A stretch of DNA of 10,492 nucleotides, from NCBI GenBank assembly GCA_018609665.1, contig JAHENN010000312.1, positions 1 through 10,492 of the forward strand, in the 5' to 3' direction. Made by a program: the position numbers and the translations under genes. Of this stretch, positions 1-7,173 are shown piece by piece. Positions within the stretch are counted from its first letter, which is position 1. Each line of letters begins with the position of its first letter. Under the pieces are notes generated by a model. It had not been told where the DNA came from. It did no database searches and saw only the letters and a list, made by a program, of their open reading frames with translations. The stretch comes from Haloarculaceae archaeon (GTDB taxonomy: Archaea; Halobacteriota; Halobacteria; Halobacteriales; Haloarculaceae).

Positions 1-1628
1 AGCGAGGGGTCCTCCGCCAGCGCCGACAGCACCGGCCCGATCCCCTCGTTGGGCAGCTCGCCGTCGGCGGCGAGCTCCAGGACGGCCAGCAGGTGGTCGT
101 CGATGAGCCGTCCGACGGGGACGTCGTCGCGCCGCAGCTCCGTCAGCGTCCCCTCCAGCGTATCGGCGGCGGTCGTCGGGTCGACGCCCCGCTCGACGGC
201 GGCCTCGAAGGTCGGCGTGTGTTCGCCGTAGGCGACCTGTTCGGCCAGCCCGGCGTCGAGGCCGTGCTCCTCGCGGTAGCGGTCGGTCTTCTCGGTCAGC
301 AGCTCCGGCGGATCGACCGCCGAGGGGTCCGGCTCGACGGGCGGGACGTCCGTCTCTGGGTACATCCGGGCGGCGCCGGGCAGCGGCCGCAGGTACCGGG
401 AGGTGCCGTCCTCGTCGGCGCCGCGGGTCTCCTCGGGGACGCCCTCGATGGCGGTCGCGGCGCGGTCGGCGACGGCGTCGACCGCCCGCTCGGCGACGTC
501 GGCGTCGGCGGCCACCAGCGCGACGGCGTCTCCCTCGCCGGCATCCACGGCCGTCCGCAGCGCCGCGACCTCCTCGCTCGTGACGCCGTAGGCCGGCAGC
601 TCGTCGGTGTGGAAGATCCCGCCGGCGCCCTGTCGCTTGGCGTGGTCGGACAGCTCCGTGCCGAGCCGGCGGTCCGGCTGTATCTCCCGGCCGACGAGGC
701 CGTCGAACCCCTCCAGGCGGACCGCGGCCACCGTCTCGGCGCCGGCGATGACGCCGCTGTCGGTGTCAGCGAAGACGTCGGTCACGTCCTGCGGTTCGGC
801 CACCGCGGCGTCCCGTGCCCGCAGCTCCTCGGCGACTTCCAGCAGCTCGACCTGCCGGCCGACCTCGTTTGCGACGATGTCGTCGATGTCCTCGAGGCTC
901 TGGACGCCCTTCAGCTCGACGCGCGCGCCCGCCTCGATGGAGACGTTGACGTCCTGACGGATGGTGCCAAGCCCGCGCTTGACGCGGCCGGTCGACCGCA
1001 GCAGCATGCCGATGCGCTCGGCGGCCTGTTTCGCCTGTTCGGGCGTCCGGATGTCGGGGTTCGTCCCGATCTCCACGAGCGGCACCCCCAACCGGTCCAG
1101 TCCGTACGTGACGCCGCCGTCGCGGTCCTCGATCCGGGCGGCGGATTCTTCTTCCAACAACAGGTCGGCGACCCCGACGGGGCCGGCGTCGGTCTCGATC
1201 TCGCCGTCGGTCGCCAACAGCGTCGACCGCTGGAAGCCGGAGGTGTTGGAGCCGTCGACGACGATCTTCCGCATCACGTGGGCCCGGTCGACGACCGTAC
1301 AGTCAAGCAGGGCGGCAATCTCGAGGGCGACCTCGAGGGCCTCCTCGTCGAGCCGGTGGGGCGGTTCGTCGTCCTCCTCGACCAGACACGTCGAGTCGAA
1401 GGCGAGGTACTCGAACTCGCGGTCGACGCGGGACTCCTCGAGGGCGGCCTCGTCGAGCTCGCCGAGCTCGGACTTCGTCGGGTGGAGGTACCGGGTGAAC
1501 GACCGGACGGACTCCTCGGGGTCGCGGCGCTCCGTCGGGCAGTTACAGAACAGCTTCGTCGCCGTGTCGAGCTGCTGGTGGATCTCCAGCCCGGCGACGA
1601 GCCCCAGTTCCTCGTAGTCGTGGCTCAT
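1..1628 (-). CDS. gatE: Glu-tRNA(Gln) amidotransferase subunit E (5' part; gene continues past the left edge)
   Basis: Subunit of the archaeal GatDE complex, which converts Glu-tRNA(Gln) to Gln-tRNA(Gln) in the cytoplasm using ammonia from the GatD partner. The minus frame is open from the ATG at 1628 to the window edge (542 complete codons). It carries GatB/GatE family motifs: GLEIHQQLDT at residues 13-22, a C-x-C at 28-30, DGSNTSGFQRS at 125-135 and RQDVNVSI at 224-231. Residues from about 300 onward look like the GatE-specific inserted (AspRS-related GAD) domain, which separates it from bacterial GatB. GatE proteins are usually about 620 aa, so roughly the last 80 residues are missing, cut by the window rather than by mutation. 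GatD is not in view. The identification is firm; the domain limits are approximate. Confidence 0.95.
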   Translation of the reverse strand, partial: MSHDYEELGLVAGLEIHQQLDTATKLFCNCPTERRDPEESVRSFTRYLHPTKSELGELDEAALEESRVDREFEYLAFDSTCLVEEDDEPPHRLDEEALEVALEIAALLDCTVVDRAHVMRKIVVDGSNTSGFQRSTLLATDGEIETDAGPVGVADLLLEEESAARIEDRDGGVTYGLDRLGVPLVEIGTNPDIRTPEQAKQAAERIGMLLRSTGRVKRGLGTIRQDVNVSIEAGARVELKGVQSLEDIDDIVANEVGRQVELLEVAEELRARDAAVAEPQDVTDVFADTDSGVIAGAETVAAVRLEGFDGLVGREIQPDRRLGTELSDHAKRQGAGGIFHTDELPAYGVTSEEVAALRTAVDAGEGDAVALVAADADVAERAVDAVADRAATAIEGVPEETRGADEDGTSRYLRPLPGAARMYPETDVPPVEPDPSAVDPPELLTEKTDRYREEHGLDAGLAEQVAYGEHTPTFEAAVERGVDPTTAADTLEGTLTELRRDDVPVGRLIDDHLLAVLELAADGELPNEGIGPVLSALAEDPS

Positions 1629-1654
1629 TGCCAGCGACTGCGGCGGCGAGCGTC

Positions 1655-1660
1655 AAAAAA
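1655..1660 (-). promoter_or_regulatory. T6 tract: possible padR terminator and/or gatE promoter element
   Basis: On the minus strand a run of six T lies about 20 nt after the padR-like stop codon and about 27-32 nt before the gatE ATG. Archaeal terminators are often simple T tracts, and haloarchaeal TATA boxes of leaderless genes sit at about this distance from the start codon. The element could therefore end one transcript, start the next, or both. Only sequence and spacing support this. Confidence 0.4.
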
Positions 1661-1678
1661 GACACCATCCGCCGGACG

Positions 1679-2158
1679 TCACGAGAAGTCGCCGTCCTCG
1701 AGGGCCGACTGGAACGCCAGCCCGAGGGCGATGTGCTGGCGGGCGGACTCGGAGATCATCTCCTCGGCGGCCGCCTCGTCGTCGATGTCGTACTCCTTGG
1801 TCCGGACGAGCTCCCGCCGTTCGAGGAGCCCCTCGTCGCAGAGGTCGTGCAGCCGGGGGTAGACGGTGCCGGGGCTGAGCCGCGTGTCGAACTCCTCGGA
1901 GAGGTCCTCGATGAGCTGCTGGCCGTGGGTCTCGGAGGTCCGCGCGCCGACGAGCGCCACCAGCAGCTGGTCGAGCGACCCCTTGACGCGCTCCTCGTCG
2001 AAGGCGAACTGATCGGTGAGAAGCGACCGGTCGGCCGTTGCCGCCAGCTCCGACACGACCGCCCCGCTGCCCGCGCCGGCGTCGTCCAGTTCCGTGTGCA
2101 GACGGGAGACGGCCCCGTCGTCGGTCAGCTCCACGAGTCGGTCATCGTTCGATGACAT
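1679..2158 (-). CDS. PadR-like winged-helix transcriptional regulator
   Basis: Predicted 159-aa DNA-binding protein. Residues about 60-127 have the PadR winged-helix pattern: a helix LDQLLVALVG, then HGQQLIEDLSEEF, a recognition-helix region LSPGTVYPRLHDLCDEGLL (95-112), and a wing ending in KEYDID. The N-terminal 55 residues are acidic and low in complexity, and the C-terminal helix could serve in dimerisation. I chose the ATG at 2158 over an in-frame GTG at 2164, because a TATA-like TTTATA is centred about 25 nt upstream of it, as expected for a leaderless transcript. It lies 50 bp upstream of gatE with a T6 tract between them, so it may be its own unit. Its ligand and targets cannot be told from the sequence. 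The nearby tRNA and fumarase genes give no clear functional clue. Confidence 0.85.
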   Translation of the reverse strand: MSSNDDRLVELTDDGAVSRLHTELDDAGAGSGAVVSELAATADRSLLTDQFAFDEERVKGSLDQLLVALVGARTSETHGQQLIEDLSEEFDTRLSPGTVYPRLHDLCDEGLLERRELVRTKEYDIDDEAAAEEMISESARQHIALGLAFQSALEDGDFS

Positions 2159-2180
2159 ACCCACAGGGAGGGACTGGAGT

Positions 2181-2186
2181 TATAAA
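2181..2186 (-). promoter_or_regulatory. TATA box of the padR-like gene
   Basis: Minus-strand TTTATA centred about 25 nt upstream of the ATG at 2158. This places the transcription start at or within a few nt of the start codon and supports that start over the GTG at 2164. Confidence 0.6.
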
Positions 2187-2220
2187 GCCCGAGCGAGCGT
2201 CCGCAGATATCGGAACCGCG

Positions 2221-2236
2221 CCGGAATCTTTATATA
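2221..2236. promoter_or_regulatory. Second TATA-like element in the padR-fumC gap
   Basis: The AT-rich stretch CTTTATATAG is preceded on the plus strand by CCGGAAT, which resembles a BRE followed by a TATA box. Read on plus, it would start a transcript near 2259, running antisense to the 3' end of fumC. Read on minus (CTATATAAAG), it would start a padR transcript near 2205 with a leader of about 47 nt. The orientation is unresolved. The rest of the 90-bp gap shows nothing else clear. Confidence 0.4.
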
Positions 2237-2248
2237 GTGGTTCTCGGC

Positions 2249-3658
2249 TCAGTCCCCGCCGAGGATGTCCCGCTCGGTCATCGCCGCCGGGTCGAGCACC
2301 TCGTCGGCCTCCGCCTCGGTGAGGTGGCCCTCCTCGACGGCGACCTCGCGGACCGAGCGGTCCTCGGCGAGGGCCTGCTTCGCGACCGTCGAGGCCGCGT
2401 CGTAGCCGATGGCGGGGTTCAGCGCCGTCGCCAGCGCCATCGACCGCTCGACGCGCTCGCGGCAGTACGCCTCGTTTGCCTCGAGCTTCGCGACGAACCG
2501 CTCGGCGAACGTCTCGGCGCCGTTGGCGACGAGCGTCGCGCTCTGGAGGAAGTTGTACGCGATGACGGGCTTGTAGAGGTTCAAATCGAGCTCGCCCCGA
2601 GCGGCGCCGGCCGACACCGCCGCGTCGTTGCCGATGACCTGCTTGTGGAGCTGGTTGACCGACTCGGCGACGACCGGGTTGATTTTCCCCGGCATGATGG
2701 ACGAGCCCGGCTGGTTCTCCGGCTGTTCGACCTCGCCGAGGCCGTTCCGCGGCCCGGACGCCAGCAGCCGGAGGTCGTTGGCGATCTTGTTCATCGAGCC
2801 CGCGACGGTCCGCAGGGCGCCGTGGGCCTCGTTCATCGCGTCGTGGGCGGCCTGGGCCTCGAAGTGGTCGTCGGCCTCGCGGAACGTCAGGCCGGTCTCC
2901 TCGGCGACGAACTCCGCGGCCAGCGCCGGGAACTCGGGGTGGGTGTTGAGCCCCGTCCCGACGGCGGTACCGCCCAGCGCCAGTTCGCCGAGGTGCTCGC
3001 GGGTCGCGGCGACCCGCTTGACGCCCTTCTGAATCTGGGTGCGGTAGCCGCCGAACTCCTGGCCCAGCCGGACCGGCGTGGCGTCCTGCAGGTGCGTCCG
3101 GCCCGTCTTGACGACGTCGTCGAACTCCGTCTCCTTGGCTTCCAGCTCCTCGGCGAGCGTCTCCAGCGCGGGGATGACGTCCCGCTCGACGGCCTCAAGC
3201 GCCGCGACGTGCATCGCCGTCGGAATCACGTCGTTGCTCGACTGGCCGTAGTTGACGTGGTCGTTGGGGTGGATTTCCCGGGAGCCGATCTCGCCGCCGA
3301 CGAGCTCCGTCGCCCGGTTGGCGACGACCTCGTTGGCGTTCATGTTCGATGAGGTGCCCGACCCGGTCTGGAACACGTCGACCGGGAACTGGTCGTCGTG
3401 GACGCCGTCGATCACCTCGTCGGCGGCCTCGATTATCGCCTCGCCCTTCTCCTCGTCGAGGAGGTCGAGCTCGAGGTTGGCCTTCGCGGCGGCCTTCTTG
3501 ACGATGCCCAGCGCGCGGACGAACCGCCGCCCGAAGGTGAGCCCCGAGACCGGGAAGTTCTCGATGGCCCGCTGCGTCTGGGCGCCCCAGTAGGCGTCCG
3601 CCGGGACGTCGATCTCGCCGAGGCTGTCGCGTTCCGTGCGGTGGTCGTCGTCGGACAT
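2249..3658 (-). CDS. fumC: Class II fumarate hydratase
   Basis: Predicted 469-aa enzyme that reversibly hydrates fumarate to L-malate in the TCA cycle; the family forms cytoplasmic homotetramers and needs no iron-sulfur cluster. It contains the aspartase/fumarase superfamily blocks in order: TGSGTSSNMNANEV (98-111), HVNYGQSSNDVIPTA (134-148), TGRTHLQDATP (185-195, with the active-site-pair His at 189) and the signature GSSIMPGKINP (318-328, whose serine loop carries the catalytic base in characterised FumC). Length matches the bacterial/archaeal class II family (about 465 aa). Fumarase is favoured over aspartase by overall length and motif context, but the two families are close. The ATG at 3658 is supported by a TATA-like TTTTAC about 28 nt upstream. 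The gene is monocistronic by appearance and divergent from the 114-aa gene. Confidence 0.95.
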   Translation of the reverse strand: MSDDDHRTERDSLGEIDVPADAYWGAQTQRAIENFPVSGLTFGRRFVRALGIVKKAAAKANLELDLLDEEKGEAIIEAADEVIDGVHDDQFPVDVFQTGSGTSSNMNANEVVANRATELVGGEIGSREIHPNDHVNYGQSSNDVIPTAMHVAALEAVERDVIPALETLAEELEAKETEFDDVVKTGRTHLQDATPVRLGQEFGGYRTQIQKGVKRVAATREHLGELALGGTAVGTGLNTHPEFPALAAEFVAEETGLTFREADDHFEAQAAHDAMNEAHGALRTVAGSMNKIANDLRLLASGPRNGLGEVEQPENQPGSSIMPGKINPVVAESVNQLHKQVIGNDAAVSAGAARGELDLNLYKPVIAYNFLQSATLVANGAETFAERFVAKLEANEAYCRERVERSMALATALNPAIGYDAASTVAKQALAEDRSVREVAVEEGHLTEAEADEVLDPAAMTERDILGGD

Positions 3659-3682
3659 GGCCGGACGGTCTCGCCCGCGGCG

Positions 3683-3690
3683 GTAAAACG
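3683..3690 (-). promoter_or_regulatory. TATA-like element of fumC
   Basis: Minus-strand CGTTTTAC centred about 28 nt upstream of the fumC ATG at 3658, consistent with leaderless transcription. I see no clear matching TATA box for the divergent gene at 3754 in the same 95-bp gap; only a weak GATTT lies near 3725-3729. Confidence 0.5.
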
Positions 3691-3753
3691 CATCGGAACC
3701 GCGGCCGGCGGGAACGGCTCAACCGATTTCCGTCCGTGGTCCCACGACTCGAC

Positions 3754-4098
3754 ATGGGCGATGTCGACCCGCTGGACCGGGTCGTCGTGAGCGACACGGC
3801 ACGTCAAAAGCGCGGGCGGTACCTCGACGAGGCGGCCATCGTCGACGCGCTGCGCTCCGGTGAGGGCTACGTCTGCCGGAAGGCCTCGCCGAACCACGAC
3901 GGCCTGTACGACGAGCGGAAGTTCACCATGCGGGGGACGTTCGACGGCACCGACGTCGACATCGTGTTCGTGGTCGAGGACGACCGCGTCGTCGTCGTCA
4001 CCCAGATGTCACAGCACGCCGACAGCCTCCGGGGGCGGTTCCACGAGCGGGTCGGGTCGACGGCCGCCGACGCCGTCGCGGCGGTTCGGGAGGCGTAG
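3754..4098 (+). CDS. Uncharacterised 114-aa protein
   Basis: I do not recognise this protein. It has a helical N-terminal half (TARQKRGRYLDEAAIVDALRSG) and then a run of alternating strands from about residue 38 to 86 (YVCRKA, RKFTMRGTFDG, VDIVFVVEDDRVVVVTQ), ending in a short helix rich in Ala and Asp. The helix followed by a small beta sheet, with a strand that ends VVTQ, loosely recalls the DUF4258/BrnT toxin-like fold, but its expected histidine and arginine positions are not evident, so I do not assign it. Codon use is like its neighbours. The ATG at 3754 is preferred over an in-frame GTG at 3736, which would add PRLD residues only. No signal peptide or membrane segment. It is divergent from fumC and convergent with the dehydratase, so it is probably transcribed alone. 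Confidence 0.75.
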   Translation: MGDVDPLDRVVVSDTARQKRGRYLDEAAIVDALRSGEGYVCRKASPNHDGLYDERKFTMRGTFDGTDVDIVFVVEDDRVVVVTQMSQHADSLRGRFHERVGSTAADAVAAVREA

Positions 4099-4119
4099 AC
4101 GGCGAGCGCGAGGAAGTTC

Positions 4120-4166
4120 AGCTTCGTCGAATACCGGAAACCGAAGTTACCGAACTCGACGAGGCT
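4120..4166. repeat. Imperfect inverted repeat after the 114-aa gene (possible terminator hairpin)
   Basis: AGCTTCGTCGA (4120-4130) pairs with TCGACGAGGCT (4156-4166) with one mismatch that would be a G-U pair in RNA; the loop is 25 nt. It starts 22 nt after the stop codon of the plus-strand gene. No T tract follows, so a role as a processing or termination hairpin is only inferred. Confidence 0.45.
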
Positions 4167-4205
4167 CACGCCGCGTCGAACGCCGCAGAGCAGAGTTCTG
4201 TGTGC

Positions 4206-4228
4206 TCGACGAGGCTATGCCTCGTCGA
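4206..4228. repeat. Perfect 10-bp hairpin across the dehydratase stop codon
   Basis: TCGACGAGGC (4206-4215) and GCCTCGTCGA (4219-4228) are exact inverted copies around a 3-nt loop. The minus-strand TAG stop of the dehydratase (4215-4217) lies in the loop and edge of the stem. The left arm with its flanks is part of a 12-bp direct repeat (CTCGACGAGGCT at 4155-4166 and 4205-4216). It is probably an mRNA 3'-end structure shared by the two converging transcripts. Confidence 0.6.
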
Positions 4229-5450
4229 ACAGCTCCTCCCCCTCGACCATATGCGCGGCGACGGCGTCCAAATCGAGCGTCACCCCGAGGCCGGGTTCCT
4301 CGGGGACGGTGACGGAGCCGTCCTCGATGACGGTCTCCTCGACGAGGTCGTCCCACCAGCCGAGCTCGTAGCTGTGGAACTCGACGGCCAGGGCGTTGGG
4401 GACGGCGGCGGCGACCTGCGCGGAGGCCATCGTCCCGACCGGCGAGGCGACGTTGTGCATCGCCACCGGGACGTAGTACTGGTTGGCGACGTCGGCGATC
4501 TTCCGGGTCTCCCGCATCCCGCCGACCTTCGGGAGGTCCGGCGCGACGATGTCGACGGCGCCGTCCTCGATGAGCCGGCGGTGTTCGGTCACCCGGTAGC
4601 GGTTCTCGCCGGCGGCGACCGGCGTCGTCGTCGACTTCGTGACCTCCTCCTGGACCGCGAGGATCTCCGGCGGGACGGGGTCCTCGAGCCACCAGACGTC
4701 GTACTCCTCGACGGCCGCCGCCAGCCGCTTCGCCGAGCCGGCGGCGTACGACCAGTGGCAGTCGAAGGCGACGTCGGCGCGGTCCCGGACCCGCTCGGTG
4801 ACGGCCGCGACGACGTCGGCCTTGTGGCGGATCTCGCCGGGCCGGAGGTGGCGGTTGGCGCGGTCCTTCTCGTGGCCGGAGGGGACGTCGAGGTCGAACT
4901 TCAGGGCGTCGTAGCCGAGCTCCTCGACGACGCGGTCGGCCTCGGCGGCGCAGGCCTCGGGGTCGGCGCCGGCCTCGGTGTGGCAGTCACAGTAGACCCG
5001 CACCTCGTCGCGGTACTTGCCGCCGAGCAGCTGGTAGGCCGGCACGCCGAGCAGCTTGCCGGCGAGGTCGTGCAGCGCGGTCTCGACGCCGGAGATGGCC
5101 GTCACGGTCACGCCCTCGACGGAGCCCTCGCCGGAGGTCTTCTGGACGAGGTGCTCGTAGAGGCGGTCGACGTCCAGCGGGTTCTCACCGAGGAGGAACG
5201 GCGTCATCCGCTCGATCAGTTCGGGGACGCCGGCGCCCCAGTAGGCCTCGCCCGTCCCGACGACGCCGGCGTCGGTGTAGACGCGGACGAGCGTCCACGG
5301 GAAGTTGCCGTCGACCATCGTCGTCTGGACGTCGGTGATCTCGACGTCGCGGGGGCCGCGCGGGTCCGTGACGCCCATCGACTCCGCCGAGAGGTCCCGG
5401 GCCGTGTACTCGGCGTTCGGGTCCCGGAGCGACCGGTAGTCCTTGCTCAT
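4215..5450 (-). CDS. gad: Sugar-acid dehydratase, enolase superfamily (gluconate/xylonate dehydratase type)
   Basis: Predicted 411-aa cytoplasmic Mg2+-dependent dehydratase that would convert D-gluconate (or D-xylonate) to the 2-keto-3-deoxy acid, an Entner-Doudoroff-type step. The N-terminal capping domain (1-150) is followed by the barrel with enolase/mandelate-racemase ligands: LKFDLDVP with Lys184, Mg2+ ligands Asp230 (FDCHW), Glu256 (WWLEDPVPP) and Glu282 (AAGENRY), then Asp305 (VAPDLPKVGG), His332 (MHNVASPVG) as catalytic dyad, and Glu357. Length fits haloarchaeal Gad and XacD (about 411-412 aa). These paralogues are close, and I cannot separate them by eye. The KDG/KDPG aldolase and alpha-glucosidases next door favour gluconate. 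Start ATG 5450 has a TATA-like element about 27 nt upstream and a TrmB-like palindrome just beyond it. It is separated by 58 bp from the alpha-glucosidase upstream, so it may be read both from its own promoter and through from the operon. Confidence 0.85.
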   Translation of the reverse strand: MSKDYRSLRDPNAEYTARDLSAESMGVTDPRGPRDVEITDVQTTMVDGNFPWTLVRVYTDAGVVGTGEAYWGAGVPELIERMTPFLLGENPLDVDRLYEHLVQKTSGEGSVEGVTVTAISGVETALHDLAGKLLGVPAYQLLGGKYRDEVRVYCDCHTEAGADPEACAAEADRVVEELGYDALKFDLDVPSGHEKDRANRHLRPGEIRHKADVVAAVTERVRDRADVAFDCHWSYAAGSAKRLAAAVEEYDVWWLEDPVPPEILAVQEEVTKSTTTPVAAGENRYRVTEHRRLIEDGAVDIVAPDLPKVGGMRETRKIADVANQYYVPVAMHNVASPVGTMASAQVAAAVPNALAVEFHSYELGWWDDLVEETVIEDGSVTVPEEPGLGVTLDLDAVAAHMVEGEELFDEA

Positions 5451-5474
5451 GCGGGGACGGTCGGCCCGAAGCGG

Positions 5475-5480
5475 CTAAAG
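5475..5480 (-). promoter_or_regulatory. TATA-like element of the dehydratase gene
   Basis: Minus-strand CTTTAG centred about 27 nt upstream of the ATG at 5450, the spacing expected for a leaderless haloarchaeal gene. The palindrome at 5490-5507 begins 10 nt upstream of it. Confidence 0.5.
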
Positions 5481-5489
5481 TCTAATGTG

Positions 5490-5507
5490 TTACTCGTTGT
5501 CGAGTAA
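5490..5507. promoter_or_regulatory. TrmB-like operator, site 1 (perfect palindrome)
   Basis: TTACTCG-TTGT-CGAGTAA: two perfect 7-bp arms around 4 nt. It contains TACT-N7-GAGTA, the form reported for binding sites of the haloarchaeal glucose-sensing regulator TrmB (from memory). It begins 2 nt upstream of where the alpha-glucosidase 1 stop codon lies and sits 40 nt upstream of the dehydratase start, just outside its TATA box. Two related copies lie at 9743-9760 and 10290-10307. Binding by TrmB itself is inferred; an IclR-type sugar regulator such as XacR is an alternative. Confidence 0.7.
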
Positions 5508-5508
5508 A

Positions 5509-7173
5509 TCAGACGCGGTAGACGACGGCCTCCCAGGGCCGCAGCGTCGCGCCCGACGGGCCGGGCGGGTCGTCGTAGTTGGCGATCAGCCGCTCGCCGT
5601 CGTCGTGGGGGCCGACGAACGCCGCGGGCTCGCCGCCGAAGTTGAGCGCCACGAACACGCGCTCCTCGCCGAGCGTCCGCTCGTAGCTCCACAGCCGCTC
5701 GTGGTCGGGCGTCAGCAGCTCGTAGTCGCCGTAGACCAGCACGTCGTTGTCGTGTCGCAGCGCGATCAGCCGCCGGTAGTAGTTCAGCACGGAGTCGGGG
5801 TCGGCGTCGGCGGCCGCGGCGTTGACCGTCTCGTGGTCGGGGTTGACTGGCAGCCACGGCTCGCCGTCCGTGAAGCCCGCGTTGGCCGAGTCGTCCCACT
5901 GCATCGGCGTCCGCGCGTTGTCGCGGCTCCGTCGTCTGACCAGCTCCATCATCTCCTCGCGGTCCGCGAAGCGGCCCCGGTCCAGCAGCTCCCGGACGTT
6001 CTTCTTGGTGTCGACGTCGACGACCTCCTCCAGCGACTCGAAGGGGTAGTTGGTCATGCCGAGCTCCTCGCCCTGGTAGCAGAACGGCGTCCCGCGGAGC
6101 GTGTACAGCAGCGTCGCCAGCAGCGTCGCGCTCTCGCGGCGGTACCGGTCGTCGTCGCCGAACCGCGAGACCATCCGCGGCTCGTCGTGGTTGCTCATGT
6201 ACAGCGGCGGCCAGCCGTCGAGGTCGGTCTGCCAGCGGCTGATCACCCGCCGGAGGTCCCGGACCGACCACTCGACGTGGTTCCAGCGGCTCCCCTCCAT
6301 GTCCAGCCGCATGTGGTCGAAGTTGAACGCCATGCTCATCCCGAGGCCGTCGTCGCCGACGTAGCGGCCGGCCTCCTCGACGGAGAGGTCGACCATCTCG
6401 CCGACGGTCATCACGTCCCGGCCGGCCAGCGTCTCCTCGTACATCTCCGAGAGGTACTCGTGGATGCGGGGGCCGCCGACGAACCGGTCGGCGCCGCGGA
6501 CGATGCCGTCGGCCCCAGGGTCGGCGTCGGGGTAGCCGTCCGGCTTCGACAGCAGGTCGATGACGTCCATCCGGAAGCCGTCGATGCCCTTCTCCAGCCA
6601 CCAGTTCATCATCTCGTAGACCCCCTCCCGCACGGCCGGCACCCGCCAGTCGAGGTCGGGTTGCTTCTCGTCGAAGAGGTGGAGATACCACGCCCCCCGC
6701 TCGTCGTCGTAGCTCCAGGCCGACCCGCCGAAGAACGACTCCCAGTCGTTCGGCGGCGGCTCGTCGGGGTCGCCGTCGACCCAGTGGTAGAAGTCGGCGA
6801 ACTCGGGGTCGCCGCGGCGGGACCGCCGGAACCACTCGTGCTCGTCGGAGGTGTGGTTCACCACCAGGTCCATCACCAGCCGGATGTCGCGGTCGTGGAG
6901 GTCCGCGAGCAGGCCCTCCAGGTCGGCCATCGTCCCGTAGCGGTCGTCGACGGCGTAGTAGTCCCGGACGTCGTAGCCGGCGTCGACCTGCGGGGAGTCG
7001 TAGACCGGGTTGAGCCAGACGACGTCGACCCCGAGGTTCTCGAGGTACGGCACCCGGCGGCGGGCGCCCGGCAGGTCGCCGATTCCGTCGCCGTCGCTGT
7101 CGTTGAAGCTGCGGGGGTACAGCTGGTAGACCACCGCCTCCTTCCACCACGCCCGGTCGACGTCGTCACTCAT
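5509..7173 (-). CDS. GH13 alpha-glucosidase 1 (oligo-1,6-glucosidase type)
   Basis: Predicted 554-aa retaining glycoside hydrolase releasing glucose from the non-reducing end of short alpha-linked oligosaccharides. The (beta/alpha)8 barrel carries the family metal-binding loop NDSDGDGIGDLPG (24-36), region I DLVVNHTSDE (102-111), region II GFRMDVI with nucleophile Asp203, region III VGEM with acid/base Glu259 and region IV SNHDEP with Asp330. A C-terminal beta domain runs from about 480. Val204 after the nucleophile is the residue type linked to alpha-1,6 rather than strict alpha-1,4 cleavage in this subfamily, so isomaltose-like substrates are plausible. No signal peptide is seen, so it should act in the cytoplasm. 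Last gene of the aldolase operon: its ATGAG start overlaps the upstream paralogue's stop by 8 nt. Trehalulose/sucrose-acting relatives cannot be excluded. It shares near-identical DNA blocks with alpha-glucosidase 2. Confidence 0.9.
   Translation of the reverse strand: MSDDVDRAWWKEAVVYQLYPRSFNDSDGDGIGDLPGARRRVPYLENLGVDVVWLNPVYDSPQVDAGYDVRDYYAVDDRYGTMADLEGLLADLHDRDIRLVMDLVVNHTSDEHEWFRRSRRGDPEFADFYHWVDGDPDEPPPNDWESFFGGSAWSYDDERGAWYLHLFDEKQPDLDWRVPAVREGVYEMMNWWLEKGIDGFRMDVIDLLSKPDGYPDADPGADGIVRGADRFVGGPRIHEYLSEMYEETLAGRDVMTVGEMVDLSVEEAGRYVGDDGLGMSMAFNFDHMRLDMEGSRWNHVEWSVRDLRRVISRWQTDLDGWPPLYMSNHDEPRMVSRFGDDDRYRRESATLLATLLYTLRGTPFCYQGEELGMTNYPFESLEEVVDVDTKKNVRELLDRGRFADREEMMELVRRRSRDNARTPMQWDDSANAGFTDGEPWLPVNPDHETVNAAAADADPDSVLNYYRRLIALRHDNDVLVYGDYELLTPDHERLWSYERTLGEERVFVALNFGGEPAAFVGPHDDGERLIANYDDPPGPSGATLRPWEAVVYRV

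Noticed and set aside
93..1862. 589-codon plus-strand open frame opposite gatE and padR
   Set aside because: It is the mirror of gatE in GC-rich DNA; the minus strand has clear family motifs and the plus frame shows low-complexity Val/Gly/Leu/Arg runs.
2159..2164. GTG start for the PadR-like gene at 2164
   Set aside because: The ATG at 2158 is better placed relative to the TATA element.
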